Assembly (NCBI RefSeq): GCF_900107405.1
Contig: NZ_FNPV01000001.1
Location: forward strand, 372,001 to 436,000
Direction: 5' to 3'
From: Tindallia californiensis
Lineage (GTDB): Bacteria > Bacillota > Clostridia > Peptostreptococcales > Tindalliaceae
DNA: 64,000 bases
Below the pieces are notes generated by a model that was not told where the DNA came from, did no database searches, and saw only the letters and a program-made list of their open reading frames with translations. Shown piece after piece: positions 8,652 to 16,679 of this stretch (the stretch's first letter is position 1; each line of letters begins with the position of its first letter). Both the position numbers and the translations under genes were made by a program.

Positions 8652-9695
8652 CTATACCCCTCCAAAACCTTCTTTTTTCTTGTAATTTGTTATATCCATC
8701 AGAGTTCCTACGAGCCTTATCGGTTGATTATTCTGATTTCTTTCTACTATTTTTCCTTTCACTTGAACCCATATGTATTGCTCTTCTTTATTCTTAATTC
8801 GATATTCGTTATTATATAGTTCTTTTTTTCCTGCTAAAACTTCTTCTGTCTTTTCTTTCACTTTCCTCTGATCATCTGGATGAATTCGCCGAAGATATTT
8901 TTCCCGGTCACCAATAAATTCCGTTGCTTCAAATCCAAGCAACGACTTAAATGTACGTGTAAAGTATAGTTGATTACTTTTAAGGTTCCAATCATAAATG
9001 ATTAGCCCGGTACCTTCTATCGCATGTTCCCACAATTCTTCATGCTGCCGTGCTATCATTTCTTTTTTTTGCAACTCATCGTATTGATCTCGAAGTTCTT
9101 CCAAGGCTGCTGTCAGAACTTCTTTTGTATTTTCCAATTCTTCACATGTATGTTTTAACTCTGCTGCCGCTCTTCTCGTTTCTATTTCTTGGTATCCCAT
9201 TTCTCCTAGCATCTCTGCTTGACTACATAAATACTCCATCATATGCTTCACTGTTTCTTTGTTATAGATAGGAACACTTTTCAAAGCCTCAAGGTATTGG
9301 TGCTCATCAAAGTCATGATGCTTTGCTTGTTGACGAAAAAACACCATATCCGGTTCTTCTAATAAAAACTGTCCTGTATACACGTTTGCTACATGTTCAC
9401 CATGCACAAAAATTCTGGTAGCCGCATCTATTAAGCCGTTTTCGCAGTAATAAATAACATATTTCTCACCGTCTTTTAACCGTTCATTGATTCGACAGTC
9501 ACTGATACCACAACGTTTTTGAGTGTTATGATTTTTTCGATGAAAATCAAGACAAATTGAACGCCAGCCTGAAGAAGTTAAAATGTTGCCTTCCAGATCC
9601 AGGATCGCCGTTAAAATACCTGTTGCATCATAGAGCAAATCCATCATTCTTTGGATTTTCGAAATGTCTACCAAGTCAACAAAATGGTATCGCAC
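8652..9695 (-). CDS. PocR-PAS sensor protein without an output domain
   Basis: The N-terminal 160 residues match the PocR ligand-binding domain: VDLVDISKIQRMMD at the start, then conserved cysteines (CLDFH, RCGISDC) and VYTGQF. In known PocR regulators this domain binds small diols. A coiled-coil stretch (about 165-220) leads to a PAS/PAC domain (about 225-340) with FIGDREKYLRRIHPDDQ and VGTLMDIT. No kinase, helix-turn-helix or GGDEF domain follows. The start is GTG at 9695. The stop abuts the activator ATG, so the two are made together and this protein may be a sensory partner of the activator. Confidence 0.82.
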   Translation of the reverse strand: MRYHFVDLVDISKIQRMMDLLYDATGILTAILDLEGNILTSSGWRSICLDFHRKNHNTQKRCGISDCRINERLKDGEKYVIYYCENGLIDAATRIFVHGEHVANVYTGQFLLEEPDMVFFRQQAKHHDFDEHQYLEALKSVPIYNKETVKHMMEYLCSQAEMLGEMGYQEIETRRAAAELKHTCEELENTKEVLTAALEELRDQYDELQKKEMIARQHEELWEHAIEGTGLIIYDWNLKSNQLYFTRTFKSLLGFEATEFIGDREKYLRRIHPDDQRKVKEKTEEVLAGKKELYNNEYRIKNKEEQYIWVQVKGKIVERNQNNQPIRLVGTLMDITNYKKKEGFGGV

Positions 9696-9870
9696 GTTTT
9701 TTCCTCACTTTCATTACCCATTTTTTACTATATAAAAATCCTCATCGTCAGCATATCATATTTGTTCGTCATCGGCTATGCAATTTTCTGACAACAAGGA
9801 ATGTTCCTTCCCGTATTCCTGTGGCCAAAAAAACTCCACCAAAAGTTAAGGGTCTCTTTTATGCTACTTA

Positions 9871-9912
9871 ATCATCAAAACCCCGTTTACCTATCTCCGG
9901 GGTTTTGATGAT
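9871..9912 (-). terminator. hairpin terminator after the CBS-domain gene
   Basis: Perfect 15-bp arms ATCATCAAAACCCCG (9871-9885) and CGGGGTTTTGATGAT (9898-9912). The minus-strand CCCCG/CGGGG core has TTTT directly after it, so it can end transcription from 9918. A classical longer T run is missing. Confidence 0.6.
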
Positions 9913-9917
9913 CATCC

Positions 9918-10391
9918 TCATTCTCCTATAGATGCAAGATAATTTATTAGATCTGCTCTTGCAATGATTCCACAAAGCTTTCCATTTTCCTCCAATACTG
10001 GAACATGATTAATTTTTTTCTTTTTCATGATTTTTGCAATATCCGTCCCCAGGGTATCCTTTTGAACCGTTACGACTTTTCGTGACATTAGTTTTTCTAC
10101 CTTTGTTTTTTCCAGCAATTCAAAACCCTGCTTATAGTCGTATATGTCTCCTGGGTTTTCATAGGGCGAAATCCATCCGGAAGAATCTAGCATTGGAACT
10201 ACATGAAGCGTACTGCAATACTCTACAATATCAGTTTCTGAAAGTATGCCCACTAATTTTTCTTCCATATCTACTACCGGGAGTGCGCTGATTTTATAAT
10301 CAGCAAAAATACGTACCGCTTCTTTCAGGGTGGTTCCTGTGGTAACACTAATTACCTTGGCATTCATAACATCTTTTGCTTTTACTTTCAT
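9918..10391 (-). CDS. tandem CBS-domain protein
   Basis: A 157-residue protein made of two CBS repeats: residues about 1-60 (KAKDVMNAKVISVTTGTTL...LVGILSETDIVEY) and about 95-155 (VEKLMSRKVVTVQKDTL...LCGIIARADLIN). Such stand-alone CBS pairs usually bind adenine nucleotides and act as energy sensors, but no partner is indicated. There is no membrane segment. A purine-rich AAGGGGAGG precedes the ATG. It follows the antiporter on the same strand after 199 bases, and a hairpin terminator follows it. The target is unknown. Confidence 0.85.
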   Translation of the reverse strand: MKVKAKDVMNAKVISVTTGTTLKEAVRIFADYKISALPVVDMEEKLVGILSETDIVEYCSTLHVVPMLDSSGWISPYENPGDIYDYKQGFELLEKTKVEKLMSRKVVTVQKDTLGTDIAKIMKKKKINHVPVLEENGKLCGIIARADLINYLASIGE

Positions 10392-10590
10392 CCAATCGCC
10401 TCCCCTTGATCATCTATCGACTCATTTACCTTATTATTTAAGTATTACCCGTTTCCTTCACAGAATATCTTTTATTTTGATAGGAGACGCTTATCTTTAT
10501 AAGGTAACGTTTTTAGCCTTTATCTGATGCCTATCACCAGATGATCCACAGGGGAGATCTATTGATTCATCACGCATTCAGCTACATTAT

Positions 10591-11838
10591 CTATGATTGA
10601 GGCTGTTGAGCAGCCGTTTTATTCACAGGCATTTTAATCTCAGAAGTTGATTCTTCATACAAAGCATTGTTATGTTCACCAGAGGAGAATATCGCAAATC
10701 GTGTGCCCAAAGGACCTGTTAACTCACAAAAGGTAACCGCTGCCAACTCGATAGCTGTAATAATGGCCGCAATTTCAGGAAATCGACCCTGGACCAACAT
10801 GACCAGACCAATGGTGACACCCGCTTTTGAAAACATCGCAAAGCCCAAATATTTCTGAACAACTGTTGGTGCACCCGAAACTCTTGCTCCTACAAAGGCA
10901 CCACCTACTTTACCAATGCCTCTTGCAATAATATATACTAAAGCTACCTGCCAGTTTGCAGCTAGCACGTCCATATGCAGACTTGCACCTGCAAGGGTAA
11001 AGAACACAATGAAAATGGGTAGATCTATCTCATTAATAACAGATATAGTCTGTGGTTTGCTAGAAAGATTGCTAAAGAAAAAACCTACCGTCATATTGGC
11101 TAAAAGCGGGGACAAATGAAAGGTATTCGCAATACCACTTACCAGTAGCGCTAATCCTACAAAAACAACAATCTGGTGCTGTTTGTCATTCAGTTTCTTT
11201 ACGATCAGCGTCAAAGTAATCCCAGCAATTGCTCCCAGTCCAACAGATCCTATCAATTCAATGGCTGGTTCAGCAAACATATGGATACCTAATGTAAAGG
11301 TTCCATCTAACAACATTCTTGCTATCGCAGCAGAAACCCCAAAAATAACAATGCAAATTGCATCATCAACCGCCACGACACCAAGCAATGTAGTCGTAAA
11401 TGGCCCTTTAGCTTTGTATTCCCTTATTACAGCTACAGGTGAAGCAGGCGCCGTAGCCGTTGACATAGCACCCAATAAAATAGAAACAGGTAAAGATAAA
11501 TTTAGTAAAAAATACATGGTTGAGAACACTACTACAAAGGAACCTGCCACTTGAATGACTGCCGTTCCAACGATAGTTTTTCCAAGATGTCTAATCTTCC
11601 TAATCTCCAGCTCCCCACCAATCATTAAGGCAATAAGGCCTAGTCCCAGTATTTTTATAAGGTTAAACTCCGTATTTAATTCGTTTGGAATAATGCTTAA
11701 AAAAGAAGGCCCTATAAGCAGTCCCGTAAGCACATATCCAGCTACCATTGGCATTTTAACTAACTTGGCCAGGCGGCCACCAAAATATCCTAAGAGCAGC
11801 AACATTGAAAGTCCTAGCGTTTGATCATAAATAGTCAT
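10591..11838 (-). CDS. CPA2-type cation/proton antiporter, membrane domain only
   Basis: A 415-residue integral membrane protein with about 12 hydrophobic segments, in the NhaA/KefB-like CPA2 fold. VAGYVLTGLLIGPSFL near the N-terminus and STATAPASPVAVIREYKAKGPFT in the discontinuous-helix region are typical. The VVAVDDAICIVIFG segment holds the adjacent Asp pair expected in electrogenic Na+/H+ exchangers. The TrkA-N/RCK regulatory domain of Kef-type proteins is absent. The next upstream gene encodes a PII-like protein on the same strand, which may supply regulation in trans. The ion cannot be settled from sequence; Na+ is the likelier choice. Confidence 0.88.
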   Translation of the reverse strand: MTIYDQTLGLSMLLLLGYFGGRLAKLVKMPMVAGYVLTGLLIGPSFLSIIPNELNTEFNLIKILGLGLIALMIGGELEIRKIRHLGKTIVGTAVIQVAGSFVVVFSTMYFLLNLSLPVSILLGAMSTATAPASPVAVIREYKAKGPFTTTLLGVVAVDDAICIVIFGVSAAIARMLLDGTFTLGIHMFAEPAIELIGSVGLGAIAGITLTLIVKKLNDKQHQIVVFVGLALLVSGIANTFHLSPLLANMTVGFFFSNLSSKPQTISVINEIDLPIFIVFFTLAGASLHMDVLAANWQVALVYIIARGIGKVGGAFVGARVSGAPTVVQKYLGFAMFSKAGVTIGLVMLVQGRFPEIAAIITAIELAAVTFCELTGPLGTRFAIFSSGEHNNALYEESTSEIKMPVNKTAAQQPQS

Positions 11839-11911
11839 TTTTTTCCTCCATTATCCGAACCTATAATTGTGTTAATACGTCCAGGCGATGATTCATAGAT
11901 CGTCCGGGCAA

Positions 11912-11955
11912 GAAGGCTGATAACTCACAGATTATCATTTTGTGATATCAGTCTT
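11912..11955 (-). other. imperfect stem-loop between the PII-like and antiporter genes
   Basis: CTGATA and CACA on one side pair with TGTG and TATCAG on the other through a small internal loop. No T run follows on the minus strand, so this is more likely an mRNA processing or stability element than a terminator. Confidence 0.35.
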
Positions 11956-11992
11956 TCATAAAGTCGAAGCATCTCTTCGTTTACTAACGTGT

Positions 11993-12346
11993 TTATTCAA
12001 TTAATGAGTCTGTTAAACCACTAGCAGCGGAAACAGGCATTATAAAATACATTCCAGTGTTTGGTTCATTCAAATCACCAAGCACTTGATATATTCGCTG
12101 AATCACCTTGTCTTTTTGAACTTCTGTGTTTAGAACCATAAAGATTGTCAGGTTATTCGGTCGACAATCTTGGAGAATTTTTCGTAACCCTCCAAAAATT
12201 GGCATTGTATCACACAGTGTACGTCCCATTCCAGTTGACTCTAATACGGTAGCACCACTAATTCCATCTTCTAAAAAGCCTTCCATTAATTCATTAAGAC
12301 GTTCTGGCTGGTTTAATACGAGAAAAAGAACTTCCATTTTTTTCAC
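11993..12346 (-). CDS. PII-like signalling protein
   Basis: A 117-residue protein with the ferredoxin-like beta-alpha-beta layout of PII proteins. It opens MKKMEVLFLVLNQPERLNELMEGF and ends with a strand-rich NTGMYFIMPVSAASGL. It lacks the canonical GlnB T-loop around a uridylylated tyrosine (no GRTEIYRG-like stretch), so it belongs with the divergent PII-like families tied to transporters. AAGGAGGTG stands before the ATG. It lies 154 bases upstream of the antiporter on the same strand, which makes control of that antiporter the most likely role. The effector is unknown. Confidence 0.75.
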   Translation of the reverse strand: MKKMEVLFLVLNQPERLNELMEGFLEDGISGATVLESTGMGRTLCDTMPIFGGLRKILQDCRPNNLTIFMVLNTEVQKDKVIQRIYQVLGDLNEPNTGMYFIMPVSAASGLTDSLIE

Positions 12347-12365
12347 CTCCTTTAAAAAACAATCT

Positions 12366-12388
12366 AAAAAACCGCCCTAAGAGGCGGT
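12366..12388 (-). terminator. intrinsic terminator in the leader of the PII-like gene
   Basis: ACCGCC / GGCGGT stem with a six-base loop and six T on the minus strand. It lies upstream of the PII-like gene's ATG, so a transcript from further upstream must read through it to express that gene, as in attenuators and riboswitches. Confidence 0.8.
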
Positions 12389-12520
12389 GTCGACAGACGG
12401 GTATTTGAGGTATCAGCAAATTGCCGGTATCGGAAACACCTAGCTGTATCAAATAGTCAGCTTAATAAAAACTGATCATTTTTGCTTACAGTGGGTCTGC
12501 GACTAATTTTGTTAAAATAA
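12380..12520 (-). promoter_or_regulatory. structured leader, candidate riboswitch, upstream of the PII-like gene
   Basis: On the minus strand GTCGCAGAC pairs with GTCTG-T-CGAC, a 9-bp closing stem with one bulged base. It encloses about 115 bases with further hairpin potential (AGCTG...CAGCT; AGGTG...CACCT-like pairs). The closing stem ends directly before the terminator at 12366-12388. The stretch GCAGACCCACTGTAAGC resembles part of the cobalamin riboswitch core, but the rest of that consensus is missing. I cannot assign it to a known class. Confidence 0.5.
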
Positions 12521-12797
12521 TGTCTCTTACAACCTCAGTTTACGCCTGTTCTATCAGTGTGTCAAGAAAGAAGCCATAATGTCTATTTTCTGAATCGAGC
12601 GTCTATTCATTGTGAAATCAAGTTGAAATTCATGCCTAAAATAGATACACTACTATTAACAAATCTATGCTATCCTTGATGGATATCGTAGCATGTAGCT
12701 TTTGGCTGTTAGTTGCTTTTGGCGTAAACGAATCTTTACACGTTTTTGTCTTCAGTACGCTAAAAACCTTTGCTCACTGTACTTAAAGGAGGTCCTT
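12521..12797. other. intergenic region upstream of AOR
   Basis: About 280 AT-rich bases between the divergent PII-like leader and the AOR gene. I see no gene, no clear molybdenum/tungsten-cofactor riboswitch on the plus strand and no convincing promoter; only a ribosome-binding AAAGGAGG just before 12798. Confidence 0.5.
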
Positions 12798-14504
12798 ATG
12801 AACAAAATCATACGTATTCAAATGGAAACTGGCGAAATAAAGGAAGAGTATTGTTCCAAAGAAGAACAACTACTTGCTGGGCGAGCATTAACCAGTAAGG
12901 TGATATCAGAAGAAGTCAATCCTCATTGTGATGTGTTTGGTAGCCACAATAAACTAGTATTAGCAGCCGGATTATATGCTGGCACCACTATTTCTTGCGG
13001 AAACCGACTCTCTATTGGTGGGAAGAGTCCTTTAACCGGTACGATCAAAGAAAGTAATGCGGGTGGAAATATGGCTTATAAAATGGGAAAGCTAGGTATT
13101 CGTGCGATCATATTTGAAGGTCTTCCTCCTAAAGAATCACTTCAATTTCTTTATATTTCTGAAGAAAAAATGGCATTACTGCCAGCGAACGAATATAAGG
13201 AAATGCCAATTTATCCAGCAACAAAAAAACTTCGTCATCAATTTGGTGATAAGGTTGGTATTTCCATTATAGGACCAACCGGCGAACGCAGGTCACTGGC
13301 TTCTGGAATTGCCAATACAGACAACGAAGGAAGACCCTCTCGGTATTGTGGAAGAGGCGGCTTAGGCGCTTTGATGGGAAGCAAAGGTATTAAAGCTATT
13401 GTGTTGGATGACTCTAATGCAAAAGGAGTAACTATTGAAAACGCCGCATTGCTTAAAAAAACACAAAAACAATTGAACAAAGAAATTCTGAATAATGAAG
13501 CCCTTGGGCGGTTTACAAAATATGGTACAGCAGGTATGGTTGATATTACCAATGCCTTAGGCGCACTACCTACGCATAATTTTTCTCGGGGAGCTTTTGA
13601 TCTGGCAAAGGCAATTAATGGAAATAATTTGCACGAAGTGATCACTCAACGAGGAGGAGTTGGAAACCCTTCTCATTCCTGCATGCCAGGTTGTGTCATT
13701 CGTTGTTCAAATGTCTATCCAGATGATCAGGGAAAAGAAAAAGTATCACCTCTTGAATATGAAACCATTAGTTTGCTAGGTTCAAATTGTGGTATTGGTA
13801 ACTTAGATGTCATTGCAGACTTAAATTATCGATGTAATAATTTAGGCCTTGATACTATTGATACCGGTGGAGCTATCGCCTTGGCCATGGAAGCTGGGGT
13901 TATCCCCTTTGGCGATGAGCTGGGCGCCTTAAATCTATTGAATGAAGTTGAGCAAAACACCTGGCTAGGACGAATCATCGCATCTGGTGGCGTGCGGACC
14001 GGGCAAATACTAGGTGTACGGCGTATTCCAGCTGTAAAGGGTCAAATAATGGCTGCCTATGACCCACGAGCCATCAAAGGGCTCGGTGTTACTTATGCAA
14101 CTTCTACCATGGGTGCTGATCATACGGCAGGTCAAACGGTCAGAATGCCTATTGAACATCACCATGCCAAAGGTCAAGTAGAAGCATCTCAAAAGGCTCA
14201 AATTACAAACACCATGCATGACTGCATTGGTACCTGTTTATTCCTAAATGGAGCATTAGCAAACCATCCAGAGTGGCTTAGCGATATGATAACGGCTATC
14301 CATGGTATTACCTGCTCCTATGAGGAATTATTATCCATTGCTAAACAAACACTTTTGTTGGAGCGAGACTTTAATCAACGTGCTGGATTTAGTGATCAGG
14401 ATGACCACTTACCGGAGTTTTTTTACATTGAAGAAAACCCTGATTCTAAAACTGTCTTCGATGTCTCACATACAGAAATGAAAAAAGTATTTGATTTTGA
14501 GTAA
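12798..14504 (+). CDS. aor: aldehyde:ferredoxin oxidoreductase family protein (tungsten enzyme)
   Basis: Tungsten- or molybdenum-bispyranopterin enzyme interconverting aldehydes and acids with ferredoxin. 568 residues. The N-terminal domain shows GRALTSKVISEEVNP and the pterin-binding GKSPLTGTIKESNAGG. The [4Fe-4S] ligands are probably the Cys cluster in SCMPGCVIRC plus a later Cys in HDCIGTC. ATSTMGADHTAGQTVRMP is typical of the C-terminal cofactor domain. The first Cys spacing is C-x3-C-x3-C rather than the C-x2-C-x3-C of Pyrococcus AOR, so this belongs to a divergent branch. AAAGGAGG precedes the ATG at 12798; the frame stays open further upstream without a ribosome-binding site. It is followed by a MoaD-like gene. 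Confidence 0.9.
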   Translation: MNKIIRIQMETGEIKEEYCSKEEQLLAGRALTSKVISEEVNPHCDVFGSHNKLVLAAGLYAGTTISCGNRLSIGGKSPLTGTIKESNAGGNMAYKMGKLGIRAIIFEGLPPKESLQFLYISEEKMALLPANEYKEMPIYPATKKLRHQFGDKVGISIIGPTGERRSLASGIANTDNEGRPSRYCGRGGLGALMGSKGIKAIVLDDSNAKGVTIENAALLKKTQKQLNKEILNNEALGRFTKYGTAGMVDITNALGALPTHNFSRGAFDLAKAINGNNLHEVITQRGGVGNPSHSCMPGCVIRCSNVYPDDQGKEKVSPLEYETISLLGSNCGIGNLDVIADLNYRCNNLGLDTIDTGGAIALAMEAGVIPFGDELGALNLLNEVEQNTWLGRIIASGGVRTGQILGVRRIPAVKGQIMAAYDPRAIKGLGVTYATSTMGADHTAGQTVRMPIEHHHAKGQVEASQKAQITNTMHDCIGTCLFLNGALANHPEWLSDMITAIHGITCSYEELLSIAKQTLLLERDFNQRAGFSDQDDHLPEFFYIEENPDSKTVFDVSHTEMKKVFDFE

Positions 14505-14519
14505 AGGTGGTTACCTAAA

Positions 14520-14732
14520 TTGATAAACGTTACTGTCACATGGATTTCCAGTAATAAAAAAGATCAGCAAGTGACACTTTCAGACTCAGCAACTGTCCAA
14601 GAGTTGCTTGACCTTCTTTGTCTTAACCAGCATGACTATTTGATTATTGTGAAGGGAAGCAACAGATTGGCAAACTATCCACTATCTGATAAGGACATCG
14701 TCAAAATTCTTTATTCAATGGCAGGTGGCTAA
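14520..14732 (+). CDS. MoaD/ThiS-like sulfur-carrier protein
   Basis: A 70-residue beta-grasp protein ending in AGG, the di-glycine tail that is thiocarboxylated in MoaD and ThiS. It starts with TTG at 14520, with AAAGGTGG upstream, 15 bases after the AOR stop. AOR-linked MoaD-like proteins are common in anaerobes and probably provide sulfur for the pterin cofactor of the neighbouring enzyme. The E1-like activating enzyme is not in the window. Confidence 0.85.
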   Translation: MINVTVTWISSNKKDQQVTLSDSATVQELLDLLCLNQHDYLIIVKGSNRLANYPLSDKDIVKILYSMAGG

Positions 14733-14788
14733 AACGTCACGATGCTTATCTATTCAACACTTCCCTATTTGTCCATATTATTAGCATT

Positions 14789-14826
14789 GAAAATGCTGGC
14801 TTCCTTTTTAGGAAGCCAGCATTTTC
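14789..14826. terminator. bidirectional terminator between convergent units
   Basis: Perfect 16-bp arms GAAAATGCTGGCTTCC / GGAAGCCAGCATTTTC around TTTTTA, with A/T-rich ends on both sides. It separates the AOR unit (+) from the fumarate/Hdr/Flx gene run (-) and ends two bases before the flxA stop. Confidence 0.93.
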
Positions 14827-14827
14827 A

Positions 14828-15649
14828 TTAAATAAAATCATTCTTCATTTGATTTAGATCTGACAGGTAAAAGACCGGTCCATCTTTACAGACATAGAAC
14901 TCATCTAAATTGCACCGACCACATTTTCCAACTCCGCATTTCATTTTGTATTCAAGCGTCGTAACAATTTGTTCTGGCTTGAATCCAATTTTTTCTAAGG
15001 TTTGTAGAACAAATTTAATCATAATAGGTGGCCCACAGGTTACGGCCACTGTATCGGATGGATCGGGAGACAGTTCTTCCAGATACTGGGGAACAAAACC
15101 GACAAAGCCATCCCAACCCGGACTTTCCACGTCCACCGATAAGTTGATTTGAAAGTTGTTTTCTTTAGGCCATTGATCAAAAATATCTCTTTCAAAAATA
15201 AGGTCATCCGTTGATCGGGCCCCATAAATTAATTGTTTTGCATCCGGATATTCTTCTGGCCTGTCCAATGTATACTGAATTAAGGATCGAAGTGGCGCCA
15301 GTCCAATCCCGCCTCCAATAAACAGGAGTTTTTTTCCTTTAATACGTTCTACCGGAAAATTATTTCCATAGGGTCCCCGTATACCAACAGTTTGTCCCGG
15401 CTCTAACTGATGAAGCACTTCCGTCAGCTTCCCTACTCTTTTAATACTAAATTCCATATAATCTCTTCCTGGTGGAGAAGTAATTGAAAATAAAGCTTCC
15501 CCAATGCCTAAAAGAGAAATCATCGCACATTGACCTGGCATATGATCCAGTGGTGTTTCGGGTCTTAGCTGGAAGGTTTTGACATCACTACTTTCAGAGA
15601 TGATGTTGATGACTTCTGCATTGATTGGCATTAATGGATTATTTGTCAT
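14828..15649 (-). CDS. flxA: FlxA/FloxA-type NAD(P)H-dependent flavoprotein
   Basis: Ferredoxin-NADP-reductase-fold subunit resembling sulfhydrogenase gamma and PyrK. The FAD region contains FSITSPPGRDYMEFSIK, the NAD-binding part LLFIGGGIGLAPLRSL, and the C-terminal [2Fe-2S] ligands are in KCGVGKCGRCN plus YVCKDG. It should accept electrons from NADH and hand them to the FlxB/FlxC iron-sulfur subunits and then to HdrA. 273 residues is normal. The start overlaps the flxB stop by 11 bases. It is the last gene of the run before the bidirectional terminator. Confidence 0.88.
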   Translation of the reverse strand: MTNNPLMPINAEVINIISESSDVKTFQLRPETPLDHMPGQCAMISLLGIGEALFSITSPPGRDYMEFSIKRVGKLTEVLHQLEPGQTVGIRGPYGNNFPVERIKGKKLLFIGGGIGLAPLRSLIQYTLDRPEEYPDAKQLIYGARSTDDLIFERDIFDQWPKENNFQINLSVDVESPGWDGFVGFVPQYLEELSPDPSDTVAVTCGPPIMIKFVLQTLEKIGFKPEQIVTTLEYKMKCGVGKCGRCNLDEFYVCKDGPVFYLSDLNQMKNDFI

Positions 15650-16679
15650 GGTCTTCTCCTCCTATTCTGTTCAAAACCGTATCCATAGAGATACCTACAG
15701 GACATTTATTACCACATCTTCCACAGCCAACGCAGCCCAACGCTTCCTCATTTTTCACATAATAACTAAGTTTGTGATAAAAGCGGTTCTGAATCCGATC
15801 TTTACGGGTAGGTCGCGGATTATGACCACCCGCCATCCGGGTATAATCCGGGAACATACATGAATCCCAGGTTCGATAACGCACTCCCTGTTCTTTTCGT
15901 TGGAAGTCTCTAATGTCATAACAGTGACAGGTTGGACAATAGAAAGTACAGGTAGCACAACCAATGCATCTCATTGCTAACTCTTCCCAGAAAGGATCAT
16001 CAAAATGTTCGTCCATCGCCTTTTGGATTTCGGTACCATCCAAAGACTTTGAAACCGGTACAGAAGGATCTGGAAAATCCTTCGTTTCTTTCAGCCCATT
16101 TTCTATCAATGCTTTCGCTAATTGATTTCCTTTTTCTGTCTGAGCTTTCAGTATCACTTGTCCACTAGCCTTTTCTTTGCTCATCAGAAGGTCAGCTGTT
16201 TTCGTGTCACGACAAACACCAAAATCGTCGCATCGGCAGTGTTCTCCCATTTCATCGCATTGATTTACGATTAATATCGTGTTATTCCGCTTTTCCTGGT
16301 ACAAGCCATCAACAGGCTCTTTAAGAAACACCTTATCGATCAGCTCTAAACTCATGACATCGCATGGTTTTGCCCCTAGAATAATTTGCGGAATAGACGC
16401 TTCAGGTACTTCTACCTTCAGCTCTCCCTCTTTTTTTGTAAATTCAATATACACTTCAGAATCAGGGAATAAAAAGGGCTTTACAGAGCCTAATGGAGGC
16501 TGGTTTCGTAAAGATATCCTCTCTACCTGTTCTTGCTGCTCTGTTGACATCTGTGATATTGGCCTGTAGTGTTCAACGCCATCTTCTGCTGTCGGTGCGA
16601 TGACCAAGTATTTGGACGTTAGCTGGTTAAGGGCTTTTAACAGTTGTTGAAAATCATCCGCTGCTATAATAGGGTTCAT
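15639..16679 (-). CDS. flxB: FlxB-type 4Fe-4S dicluster protein (sulfite reductase subunit A-like)
   Basis: 346 residues, soluble, no signal peptide. The C-terminal third holds two ferredoxin-type Cys groups, CIGCATCTFYCPTCHCYDIRD and CVGCGRCGNKCPVG; extra cysteines occur near DEMGEHCRCDDFGVCRD. This is the pattern of FloxB / anaerobic sulfite reductase A proteins, which relay electrons between an NADH flavoprotein and Hdr. The ATG overlaps the flxC stop by four bases. No catalytic siroheme subunit is nearby, so a sulfite reductase is unlikely. Confidence 0.85.
   Translation of the reverse strand: MNPIIAADDFQQLLKALNQLTSKYLVIAPTAEDGVEHYRPISQMSTEQQEQVERISLRNQPPLGSVKPFLFPDSEVYIEFTKKEGELKVEVPEASIPQIILGAKPCDVMSLELIDKVFLKEPVDGLYQEKRNNTILIVNQCDEMGEHCRCDDFGVCRDTKTADLLMSKEKASGQVILKAQTEKGNQLAKALIENGLKETKDFPDPSVPVSKSLDGTEIQKAMDEHFDDPFWEELAMRCIGCATCTFYCPTCHCYDIRDFQRKEQGVRYRTWDSCMFPDYTRMAGGHNPRPTRKDRIQNRFYHKLSYYVKNEEALGCVGCGRCGNKCPVGISMDTVLNRIGGEDHDK

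Noticed and set aside
12366-12520. Cobalamin, c-di-AMP or molybdenum-cofactor riboswitch in the PII-like leader
   Set aside because: Only one short cobalamin-like block is present; the AGCCAGGAGACC and GGGAAG blocks are missing. The conserved stretches I know for the other classes are not seen on either strand.
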